Positions 23,740 through 34,663 of a stretch of DNA of 64,000 nt are shown piece after piece (the stretch's first letter is position 1; the number at the start of each line of letters is the position of its first letter). The DNA lies in the NCBI RefSeq assembly GCF_020921035.1, contig NC_063150.1, forward strand, positions 29,621,826 to 29,685,825, written 5' to 3'. The position numbers were made by a program, and so were the translations under genes. The stretch is from Rhodamnia argentea. Its lineage: Eukaryota; Streptophyta; Magnoliopsida; Myrtales; Myrtaceae. The notes below the pieces were generated by a model that saw only the letters and a list, made by a program, of their open reading frames with translations, had not been told where the DNA came from and ran no database searches.

Positions 23740-25740
23740 TTCAAGTTGGATAAATTACAGTTGATTACATTTCTCATTTTATCACCAACTTACTAAATTC
23801 TGCATGTCTCATCTTTTTCATTAGTATGACCAAAGGAAAAATCTTTCCTGCAGTCATTTTCCATCTACAATCCAAATGCCGGGTCGAAAACGCGTCAATT
23901 CAGCTATATTATATTTCCCAAGAATGTCGTCACACACAGGAAAGTCAAAACATTGAATAAGATATATGTGGCATTGATCTCTATCTTGAAGCAGTCAATA
24001 TTATGATCTCAAAGAGACCATAATTGGAGATAGCGATGAAATGCAGAGACACGAATGCCTTACTTCCTCTGCACTTATTTTGACAACTTCCAAATGAACT
24101 ACTCAACCTTAGCTTGAAATGATTTCAGACTCTGGTAATTTTACCGAAAACAAATTTAGACATCTCATGCAGATCGACATGAGTACGATCGAAATAATTG
24201 TGTGATTCTTGCTAATTATGCAGAGGAAAATTCCTAGATCCAATGCCAAGAAGAGCCAGCAGATAAAACAGAACATAGGCATTCAATCAACGTACATGAA
24301 TTCAAGAAAGATGATCCTGACAACCATGAGCCAGACCCCCAAGGAGTACTCAGGAATTGTAAGATTGAAGATGAATGTCTACTTATGGTGACATGACTAT
24401 TCGTGTTGCGTGCGGGAACTGGGTTAAGTTCTCACGTTAACTCGATGCCATAAGTCTCAACTATTCCTTTCATCGGGGTTATTTCTTCTCGCTCCGGTTG
24501 CATGGAAGCTCAGGGAAGGGAAAATTACAGATTACATCACATTACATCTCAAGAACCTTAATTTAGATGGTTGGTTACAGAAAGCAAAAAAAAAAAAAGA
24601 AGAAAAACCCACAATGACATGCAAACTAGAAGATTGGCGATCACAGCAACAAACCAAATTGAGGGCTACCTAAAAAAAAAAAAAAAATTTGCTGGTGCAT
24701 GTGGAGAATGGAGAGTGGAAGTCGTTTGAAAAATGGAGTACATAAATTAATTGCTCCATGGAGAAGGATTAAAAACAGAAGATCCAATGACGGACGGATG
24801 CAGTTTTTTAAAGAAGGTTAACACTAGACTTTTGGCTAGGCGACCTTAGTTGTTTGGCAGAAAGTCACCATTGTCTAACCACTTTTGACAGCTCTGCCCC
24901 TTGTTCTGCAATTTCCTTTGATTGAGTCCTCGTTAGCAGAAGTCTAAACGTACCCTTTTTTCCTTAATCATCGTCCCGAATATTTTCGTTTTTGATCTAA
25001 TAAACAGAACCAAGATTGGTAGGCTTCTCATTGGGGCTGAACTTTTACATCCATGCAATGCAATAAAAAAAAAAAAAAAGAAAACTTAAAAAACACAAGT
25101 ACACGATTGCATTGCGAAAACAATACATACACCAGGCGAAGTGATGAAGTTTGTTAGGATGCACGTGTAAGTTGTGTTAGAGAAGTCTCACATCGGAGAA
25201 TTGATGTGATGTTAAGCAATTAATATATCCAAGTTAACTCATAACTCATTTGCTTAAACTTTTGAGTAAAGGTGGGTCCAACTGGATATGTTAAAGGGCT
25301 CGGACTTGGGCTCCCTCTTGACAATTTCCCCAGATGAAGGTGCATCCCTAGAGTGAAAACCAGTAAGCAAATTTCTTAATTATGCCAAAGCAAAGCAGAG
25401 CGGAGCGGTGTTGAACAGGATCAAATGGATATCGAGTTTTGCCCATTGAATTCGATATCTATATTCTATTCTTAATCATGCCCGAGTTCGATCTTTTCCC
25501 ACTTCCCATCATAGTCCAATTACAAATCCATTCAACACCATCTAGAAATCCATGCAACAGAATATGAGACAACCTTCTTAACAAAGCCTAGCTGTGTGAA
25601 ACATCCTTAAGAAATGCTTTAGCCCTCGATAAGATATATATTATGAAAAGTGCATTGCAAGCAAGCATATGCTCTGAATGTTCTTCTATTTTCCTCCAAA
25701 TAATAGAGTGGGTCAACTTTTCTAATTTAACAGGGAACAA
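23740..25740. other. Unit 2 intergenic region, no gene
   Basis: Counterpart of 7200-9130. It has A-tracts near 24590 and 25065 and no supported gene. Confidence 0.5.
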
Positions 25741-25753
25741 CATCAGCAACCAC

Positions 25754-25946
25754 GCCAATGAGACGTTGACTGAGTTAGTGAGATCCCTAGGCCTTACACA
25801 GTTAAACCGATAAGGTCCCAAGTTCGAATCTCCCCGACCATGTCTTAGGGGACTTAACCGGTGGCATTGGCGCTCATACCCTCACCATCCCGAGGAATAG
25901 TCCATTGCACGTGGGAAACCTCGGTTACCAAAAAAAAAAAAAAAAA
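25754..25946 (+). mobile_element. tRNA-derived SINE in unit 2 only
   Basis: A 193-bp insert ending in a ~17-nt A tail is flanked by perfect 13-bp duplications CATCAGCAACCAC (25741-25753 and 25947-25959). AGTTCGAATCTCC is a good tRNA box B. Unit 1 near 9130-9150 is an empty site. It differs in sequence from the SINE at 2828, so two SINE families have been active here. Confidence 0.9.
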
Positions 25947-26845
25947 CATCAGCAACCACAAATTATATCTTTTATGAATGTAAAAGCAAATGTTCCTAAG
26001 GCATGGAGATTGACCCTTTCGACAGCATTTGCAGACATAATGTTTTGTCCGTCCTCAAACAATTTCGGCCTTGAAAGGTGTCAGATAGCAATTCTATAAA
26101 ACGACATGGTTAGGATCCTACCGGTTACTTAGCTCGATTACCCCTAGATCACGTCAAATCACCCTCAATAGCATATTACCGTGATAAGACCAACACTTGC
26201 ATATTCCTTTCAAGACTTGGGTTATATGGATTTAGTCCCGAGACGTCACACCACTTCATGAAAGTCGTTGGTGTTCATTTCTTTATGTGAGGAACAGGAA
26301 ATCAAAGTAAAGGACACGTGCTTGTGGTTGTTGTGGAGTCACCCGTCCAATGAGTTTTAAAAGTTCGACATGTCGAAGTTAAGAAACTGGGGAACGAAAT
26401 CTCACCACAACTGAATTTAAGTCTTCTAAACTTATTTTTTGTGGAGCCGGTGGGCCGTGGAATAATATATGCCGTAAAATTGATAGAAAACGTGTACTCT
26501 CAATCGTATATTAACGGTCCTGATAAGACCAACGCTTGGTAGTTTCATGGGAATTTGAACCTTCCTAAGCTTCATTTTTCAACAGGATTGGGTGACTTAT
26601 TCAATATCCACCAGCTCAACATGGAAACAATCACACCCTTGATCCTCAAGCAAGCAATGTCTTGAAGTTCTAGAAGCCATTGGAACAAGACATTGCTTAC
26701 AAGCTCTAAACTTTTGTAAAAACCTTTCTGCTCGTTAGGTTGCAGAGCAGTCGCAGCTTTGGGCAACAGGAGCATCTTATTTTTGACCGCCCATGAAACA
26801 TTTCCCGACGAAAGAGATAAAGTTTGCACATAAGCATCGGCTTAA

Positions 26846-27270
26846 GTACACTACAAGTGCCAAAACTTGTGTATGGCGCTCACTTTAGTGTCAAAACTTT
26901 GAAAATGATCACTTAAGTGCCAATTTTTTTTTAAAAACGATCATTTTAGTGCCAAAACTTTCAAAACGATCACTTAAGTACTAATTTTTTTTAAAAAAAT
27001 CATTTAAGTGTCATTTTTAAAAAAAAATGATCACTTCAATGTCAACTCCAACGAGCCACGTTACCTCAAATATTAATTAAAAAATAGCATGTGTCGAATT
27101 TCTGGCAAGTCAAGTTAGCTCAAATTGGAGTTGGTACTGAAGTAATCGTTTTTAAAAGAAGTTAGCACTTAAGTGATCGTTTTTTAAAAAAGTTGGCATT
27201 TAAGTGATCGTTTTGAAAGTTTTGGCACTAAAATAAGCGCCGCATACAAGTTTTGGTACTTCTAGTGTAC
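26846..27270. mobile_element. Foldback MITE at unit 2/3 junction
   Basis: Homologue of 13340-13705 with ends GTACACTACAAG and CTAGTGTAC and an extra internal repeat of the GATCACTTAAGTGCC motif, so it is about 60 bp longer. Confidence 0.72.
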
Positions 27271-27786
27271 TTTAGCCCATAAGCATCAGTTAATTGGTCT
27301 GCTGTTGTTTAGAGTAAATCACTGCTACGTGTATTGTTACTAAGTTCAGTTTCTGGCATGTTAAATCGGATGAAGCCCCCTAATTATTACTGAAAGGGAA
27401 TATCAGCAGCCTCAGAATTTTCATTGTGAAGATGAGTATGAAAAGTGCTTTTCCTACTCCAGAGAGGGTCAATTCAATCCACTTCAGACGCATGAAACTG
27501 TGCTCAGAGAACAGTCCTTGCTTAATCATGCTGCTCCAAATAGATGCTGAAGAGCTGAAGCATTGAAGGAGGAACAATTCAAGGTTGTAAAAGTTATGAA
27601 TGAGCACTTCCGTAGCTGAAACTATCCATTGTTTTTAAGCAGGAGATGATAAAATCAAATTGACTGCCACATGATTGTAGTGGTTATGGAACGGTCCATT
27701 CTTTCGAATTAGGTAGGGGAAATAAAGGTAGTTACATTGAAAACTTGGTAATCTGCAGGGAAACTTGCAGCATAAATTGTTTACCA

Positions 27787-27811
27787 GGTCAAGCACTGTC
27801 ATCTATAAATA
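27787..27811 (+). promoter_or_regulatory. GLP-A3 core promoter
   Basis: GGTCAA at 27787-27792 and TATAAATA at 27804-27811. Confidence 0.58.
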
Positions 27812-27912
27812 GAGACCATGTTAGCATGCAAGACATCTCACTCCTCCCTCGAGCAATAATATTCCGAGGTAGGAAATAGCACCCGCGATCAAAGCCCCAA
27901 CGCCCGCCCACA

Positions 27913-28766
27913 ATGAAGTTCCTTCCAATTAGCTTTCTCATTTTGGCTTTGGCGACTGCCACTGCCTTTGCTTATGACCCCAGTCCTCTTCAGGACATAT
28001 GCGTGGCCACCAAGGACCCAAATTCTGCAGGTTGGAAATCTATTCTAGTGTTATCTACATTCTCCTTTTCTTATGGTTAATGATACCGCAATTAGAACAC
28101 ACAAAAGGGTTTTGTTTTGGTAGCATGACATCACTTAATTTCATCTATCAGAAATAGTCTATATACCACATTGAGTAATGCATATTAAGATCAGCTCTGA
28201 TTTCTTATGCAGTGTTTGTGAACGGACAATTCTGCATGGACCCGATGCAAGCCACTGCAGATGACTTCGTGTTTATGGGGTTCAGAAACCCGGGGAATAC
28301 TGCAAACCCACTCGGATCAAAAGTCACACCTGCTACTGTCATGGAGTTTCCGGGGCTCAATACTTTGGGCATATCCATGGCTCGCCTCGACTTCGCTCCT
28401 GGCGGTCTAAACCCTCCCCACACTCACCCTCGTGGCACTGAGCTTCTGGTTGTCGTTGAGGGCACGCTCCTTGTCGGCTTCGTCACATCCAACCAATTGA
28501 ACAACACATTCTTCAGCAAAGTCTTGTACCCAGGCGATGTGTTTGTTTTCCCGATTGGACTCATTCACTTCCAGTTGAACACCGGAAAGACCCCCGCACT
28601 GGCCTTTTCTGCTTTGAGCAGCCAAAACCCAGGAGTCATTACCATAGCTAACTCCGTCTTCGGAGCGAAGCCACCGATTTCTGCCGACGTTCTCACCAAG
28701 GCCTTCCAAGTAGACAAGAAAGTGGTTGACTACCTCCAGGCACAGTTTTGGTATGACAACAACTAG
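27913..28766 (+). CDS. Germin-like protein A3 (cupin, subfamily 1 type)
   Basis: Exons 27913-28030 and 28213-28766 with a 182-nt intron encode 223 residues. The signal peptide, both cysteines and all four metal ligands are kept. A3 is a mosaic: it shares ELLVVVEG with A2, NNTFFSKV with A1, and has its own FSALSSQ and NSVFGA. From about 28.4-28.6 kb silent changes increase sharply (for example CCACCGATTTCTGCCGACG and GTGGTTGACTAC), the stop is TAG and not TAA, and the 3' flank is far more divergent. Upstream it is near-identical to A2. So the gene spans a recombination point between a young repeat and an older flank. AATAAA lies at 28922-28927. Confidence 0.94.
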
Positions 28767-28927
28767 ATGGAACAGATGACCAGGGAAAGGCCGACAGGGC
28801 ACTTGAGCCATATGACTTATCAGATCATTGCTACTTTCCATGAGAGGGTGCCAAGAATAAATCAATAATTTATCTCAATTGTTATAGGGGATTTATATTT
28901 CTCGTGTATGAATCATTGAGCAATAAA

Positions 28928-30060
28928 GATCATTTACTAAGAATCTCCTCCACCTCTCCCTCTCTTTCTCTCTCCCTGCCTCCTCATTGTTTTGAGGGAA
29001 ATTTCTCATTTGAGAGGAGCCAAATCCCAAACAAAGACATACTTGAAACGAAACACAGATTTTGATAAGACGTTTATTTGTTCATTGAAAATAATTGCGA
29101 CAACTTGGGCACTCAGATCAAGATCAATGAAATGTTGTCATCTTATGGAGAACATAAGATTATTGGACACATTCCATTACGAGGCTTGAACTCGCATAGA
29201 GATTCGACATATGTCTGGAAGGATCCATGAAAAATTTCAATGGTGTCTCCTCTTTCATGCCCCAGTTTTGTGGAAGCACGGGAAAGGAAGTCCGAGTTCA
29301 CATACCGCTTGTCATCGAAATCAGTGCTTCATGCTGCCTAGTCGCCGACTTGTTTCCTAATAACCACGATGTATCTGTCATTTTGTAGAAAACATGTGGT
29401 ATTTTCACAGTTCGACATCTCCATATCCGTGAAGACAGTCCTATTGCAATTTGGTGGGAGCTCTTCCGATTCATGTGTTTCAATATCCGTGAAACCATGA
29501 TTAGTTTCAACCAAAAGCCCGATTTGGAAAACCATTCACTACGAAACTGTGCCTTAGGCAAAGAATACTCCCTAATAACTCGAGATAAAGTAGTTGATTA
29601 AGAGAAGAATATGGAAATTTGAAAAACAGAAAGAAGTGGGAGACAAGACTCACTATAAACAAATTGACCCCTACAATATTTTATAAGGATCCGGTGTTCG
29701 GAAACGAATAGAGTGCACTTAAGCCATAGAACTTTCCATTCTTCGCTAGTAGAGAACGACAGTAATGTAATAAACATCAAGTGTCGGGTGTGTAGCTCAC
29801 ATGGGAGATGCAAGTTAAAAAGTCGCCATCATCTACACATCTTCAACAACTCTACTGTTTCTCCATGTTATATTAAGAAGGATAAGATGCCTTTTAACTG
29901 CTCTGCCCCTTCTTCTGCAATTTCCGGAGATGTGACTAATATGTATATTGATGATTCTTGCTCATTTTCCTCACTGATTACCGCCGCCAGGAGGATATCA
30001 CCAAAGTTGTCATAGATAAAACTCAAAGAACACAAACGCAGTAAAGCGTTCAGCAAATCC
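28928..30060. other. Diverged copy of the A-downstream block
   Basis: Similarity to 1752-2700 is clear but far weaker than between units 1 and 2. No gene is supported. This marks the older right flank of the array. Confidence 0.5.
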
Positions 30061-31349
30061 CACCATGTATCAAGTTCATGCTTAATATTTGACCACTTGA
30101 TCTATTTCGCATGTGTCGCAGCCAGATGAGACCAAAACCGAAACTATTTTCTTAATCGACTCTCAGGGGCATTTTGTCGAACATGTGATATGCCATCATT
30201 GAAAGAACGAAACAGGGCATGAAGAACCCAGGTTGAAGATCTAATGCACACGACGTCAATCCAGAATACTTATAATCCTAGACTCGAATCTAAATCAAGT
30301 CGATTTAAGCCTAATCGAAAATCTATCGCATCCGGTTCCATTTATCTAAAAACAGAGCAAAACACGGGCGAAAGTTCACTGAACTTTAACTGGACAAAGC
30401 TGGATCCCTAGCTCCGAATAGTGAGAAGATTCCAAACAAGGATGTTCCAAAAGCGTCAGCTGAAGGAGGTCGGCCGTCGTAGTTGGCGGATGTGGCAGCT
30501 GAGGAGCGTAAAATGGACAACCGATTTGTCCACAAAAATTTCAGGTGCCAATGTCATTTCATACCAAGATATAGCAATTGGGTATCATTTCATTTTGGTG
30601 GTGCAATCTCATGTCCTCAAAACAAAAGCGGTCCAAGTTCTTCAGATCTCAATATGTAGTGCATATTTTTGATACGGTCATTGCTTAACAATCTATTTCA
30701 ATACCAACCGTGAATGGCATTTGAAAAAGTGAGTGATTTATGCTGAGATGATTGACCTATATAATCACTTTAACAAGCAGACAACATCATATAATATTAA
30801 TGCCTATGTAACATTAGCTTGTCACATTATTCATTAAACGGCATGATATCGTATCGTGACCTCTTTTTGGAAGCTAAAGCAATCTTGTTCGTGGTCGTTG
30901 CTTATGGGATTATTCAGATAAATTAGATCTATCTATGCTAGTGAACATGCATTTCAAAGTTAAACTACATGCTAAAAATGACTACCACATGAGATTACAC
31001 AAATTTTAGTTTTACCTGGAGCCGGGTTTTTGGGGATACCAAGAGGCAAATCAAAATAAGGTCATAGCCGCAGACTTGAATGAGTGTCGGCGAAGATGTG
31101 TGGCTAAGAGCAATGACAGTGGCGACTTTGTAAACACAACAACGGGTGTGGCGGTGACAGTGAAGTGACGGTGAAGGGATGTGGAAGCACATCTCATCAA
31201 TGTTTGCGTTACCCAAGTTGGCACCCCATAACGATGGTTACTCACAGGAGTGGTTGTCGAGGCACAATGCAGTGGAAGATGTGGCCACACACCAAGGCAG
31301 GTAAGGAAGCGGCCCTCCTCGCTGGACCAACTGCGCATGAAGGTGGAGG
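30061..31349. other. Intergenic, nothing recognised
   Basis: I see no gene or element with support here. Short frames at 30421-30672 and around 31050-31340 match no family I know. Confidence 0.4.
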
Positions 31350-32237
31350 TAGGGTTGTGTATGGTCCGGGCCTATCCGGTCTCGATATGGAACCGAGGGC
31401 CGGATCGGTAGTCCCGGTCCCCAAATTTTTGGGACCAAGGACCGGATCAAAACCGGCAGTCCGGTTCAATCCCGGTCTCGATCTAGTGGGATCGCTAAAA
31501 TCTAACCCTTGAAATACAATATGCTTCGATTGAATGTTAATTTACAATCTATACCGCCGATTGAATAAAAAAACACGCTAGTCCAGTTTGCTTACCTTCA
31601 TAATGAAGGTGTGTCTTCACACAGTAGTAGGTTTAACAATGATATTGGTCTAACCACCGACACAATAGAGATATATAAATGACATCATCGAAAAAACTTA
31701 ACTGGTAAGGACATACTAATAGTGATGTTGTTCACTAAACGGATTCCACATCCAAGCAGTGTACAGAAACAAAATACAGGATTACTCATTAAAATAAACA
31801 ACTAAAACGTATGAACAAAAAAAAATTGCTACCATTATATTAAATGAACCGATTGAATCATTTCTTTTTGGAAAGAACATGCCAGCATACACTCACCACA
31901 CAATGCATTGAAAAAGATCATAATAAATAGGATATACTGCATTCATAACATTGAGAGGCTGTCCAAGTTTTAAGAATGTACACCCTAACAATGGAAATGG
32001 CTCGAGAAATGAACATTAAAAATAAATGAAAGCTTCATTTTTTTAATTGTATATATCTATATATAAATAATTATATATATTATGGGTGGTCCGATCCGGG
32101 CCGGTCCCATCCACCTAGAACGGAAGACCAGACCGCCCGATCATCGGTCCCATTTATTGGAATCGGGGACCGGACCACCCCCTTCAAGGACCAGACCAAC
32201 CCGCCCGGTCCGGTACGATCCAGTTTGCTCACCCCTA
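31350..32237. mobile_element. Non-autonomous hAT-like element (888 bp)
   Basis: Ends TAGGGTTGTG and the inverted CTCACCCCTA form short terminal inverted repeats, and the element is bounded by perfect 8-bp duplications GGTGGAGG at 31342-31349 and 32238-32245, diagnostic of hAT. Both subterminal regions are rich in GGTCCGG/CCGGTCC repeats. There is no transposase. Confidence 0.85.
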
Positions 32238-32245
32238 GGTGGAGG

Positions 32246-34293
32246 CTCATCAAGATCAGCATAGGCGATGCTTCCGTATAGGGACCCCAAGAGGGGAGTA
32301 ATGCTGGCGAAACCATAGGAGATGTCGGGAAAGCTTCTTAGTTCGTTGAACGGTCACAAGAGCTCATTGCGGGAATCTTGTTGTGGCAAGGCTCTCTACT
32401 CTTACACTTGTATACTTTACTATTTGCTATTACAACTCGGTGGCACATCACAAAGAGACATAATTAGCAATGTACGTACTATAAACAAAAGCAAAGCAAA
32501 TAAGAAGACTCAAGAGACATTGTTTGTTCATTTCCACCCAGCACCCAACCTCACCACTTCTCTTGGATTGAGTGTATATACATCCATCCAATCTTTTGAT
32601 GATTGCTTGCAACTCAGCTCCACAAAGTAGCCATTGGTTCTATCATTGCCAACATTAGAATGAATACCTCCGACCTTGGCAGTTTCCCAAACAAGTTTCA
32701 CTACTCCCGCCAATGCCAATGTATGTATTCTATCAAAATTGTCATGAATACTCTAATACATCTACAATGCTCTTGATGCGATATCCAAGCCTTTGTAACA
32801 GCTATATTCATCTTGACATTGTTCCCATCTAATGAGCAAATAGTCAAAACCTTCCGGGACTCGATATCTCTTGTAACTGACTGGGCCCCACGCGCCTCTG
32901 CTGCGCCACTTTGCAGGATATTGTCTGCTTTGGACACACAGTCCTCATGGTTTTGTTCCTCCAAGCGTCGCCCATACAATGCCCGAAAAACGCGTCTTGC
33001 AAGTTTAGAGGAAGTCCCGCACTTATAAGCCAAATCTAAGCTTCCCTCCTAGGCGATGTGGGACGGGGATGTCACATCCGCATTGCCCCTCACCCTTATA
33101 ATCTAGAGTGTAGATTACCAGTAATCTATTGATGCTATCCAATGACGAACTTATGTGGAATGACTTTCAATCAATCGTTCAAGGATCCTTTTGGCTCTCT
33201 TAGCTTCCAAAGACTTCCAAGGACACCAACATTCCCGATGATCCCTCATCTTCACCGATTGACCGAGTCAGCATCCAAAGACCTTCAAGAGCATCGGTAC
33301 CATTGCATATTCCTCATTTACATTGTACTCATTGAACCATCGACATTGTCATTGTCTTTCCACCTCACCTGAAAGTACTGCTCCGGACAACAATCTGTTG
33401 TCCCAATGGCAATCTACTCTTCTATTTTCTAGTCCTTCTAGGTATATTCGTGGTCACGATTCTATCAAGCTATTCACCTTCACAAGTGTAGTCCTTCCAA
33501 GCTTCAACAAACATTACCGTTCTAGGCTTGTTCACCATCACCAAGTTCCATCCAATTGTTCATCTTATCATGGTGCGTCAAGCCATCACGAACATCCCCA
33601 TTTTCTCGGCTTGTTCACCTTTATAGAAATCCTTTCAGCTTGTAGACATCTCAACACAAAGTACCTTGTTCACCTAGGATATTTATAGTGATCCTTCCAT
33701 ATCGGCAAAGCATTCCCGATTGTGACAAAGAACTCAGCATCACAGCAGAAACTAATAAAGACAACATCAGCACTACAAGATTGTGTATATATCACTTGGT
33801 ACTACTTGATCAATACATGTGTTAGTAGCATTTGATTGTCTTTGTCATTTTCAAGACATCATAGGGGTTTTTCCTAGCAAAGGGGAGTGTTTGCAATCAA
33901 ACCAAATTCGTAAGTGTTGCCAATTATGTAAACAAGTTGTCAATCCAATTGAAAAGTTGTCGATGTCGATTCATGGTTGTCGATGTATGTTCAACTTCCA
34001 TGACTAGTGCACAAATTTGGAAGTCATTATTGTAGTGTTGCTTTCTAGTGTCCATTCGTATTTCTATGTCTAGTTTAATGATTTGTAAATTCCTACGAAA
34101 CTATGACCTTGGAATGCTAATTATACTTACAAATCATTCAAGAGTAAGATCTAGAGTCATGTAACAAGCTTAGATAAAAGCAAGTCTTATGATTATTTCA
34201 TTAAGGACAAAATAAAGGTGAATTGAAAAAAAATACATTTCGTCAACTTCTCCTTCTCGGGTTGTGAGGGTTTCACCTTCAAATTACCCCCAT
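32246..34293. other. Intergenic, one relic of the tandem-array repeat
   Basis: No gene is supported. The stretch at about 32905-33095 is a single diverged copy of the repeat that forms the array at 35160-36750 (GATATTGTCTGCTTTGG, AACGCGTCTTGCAAG). A minus-strand frame at 32528-32719 and plus-strand frame 33323-33688 have no recognised domain. Confidence 0.4.
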
Positions 34294-34461
34294 CATGCAC
34301 TGGCCTTAGCCGGTCTGAGCACCCACAGCCCGGGAATCATAACCATTGCCAATGCCATCTTTGGAGCAAGGCCATCGACCTCCCAAGATGTGCTCACCAG
34401 GGCTTTCCCAGTGGACAATAAGGTCACTGACAACCTTGAAGCACAGTTTTGGTATGACGAT
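34294..34461 (+). pseudogene. 3' fragment of a germin-like gene
   Basis: The translated segment runs from about HALALAGLSTHSPGIITIAN through FGARPSTSQDVLTRAFPVD to AQFWYDDD, matching the last ~56 residues of the GLPs here with many substitutions. The signal peptide, both cysteines and both cupin boxes are missing, so it cannot bind metal. It diverges more than the pseudogene at 55.8 kb and has neither that gene's nor the A genes' exact tail, so it is an older lineage. Confidence 0.8.
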
Positions 34462-34663
34462 GATGAAGGTTGCTCGGTGAAATGTCACACAGCCCAAGTA
34501 CGTCATCTACGTTCCCATAAAAGGATAGCATCTTTCCCTTTCAGTCATGAGTGAGGAGATGATTCTGGTACCGTGTAATAAAGAGATTCCATCATGCATC
34601 TCAATAGGCATTTCAAATGCAATGGTATGAGCTTTCTCTGTTATTAAATAGTTCCCAATGTTA

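Larger units (their letters stand above)
1..27125. repeat. Tandem ~13.4-13.6 kb GLP-A/GLP-B duplication, units 1 and 2
   Basis: Positions 1-13590 and about 13591-27125 are near-identical copies in direct orientation. GLP-A starts are 13595 bp apart and GLP-B starts 13384 bp apart. The differences come from insertions present in only one unit: a SINE at 2828 and a solo LTR at 9637 in unit 1, and a solo LTR at 20043 and a SINE at 25754 in unit 2. A third unit starts near 27126 but keeps close identity only up to about 28.6 kb. Unit limits are arbitrary; I put them inside the MITE that lies between units. Position 1 matches the middle of that MITE, so at least one more unit or part of one probably lies upstream. 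Confidence 0.93.
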
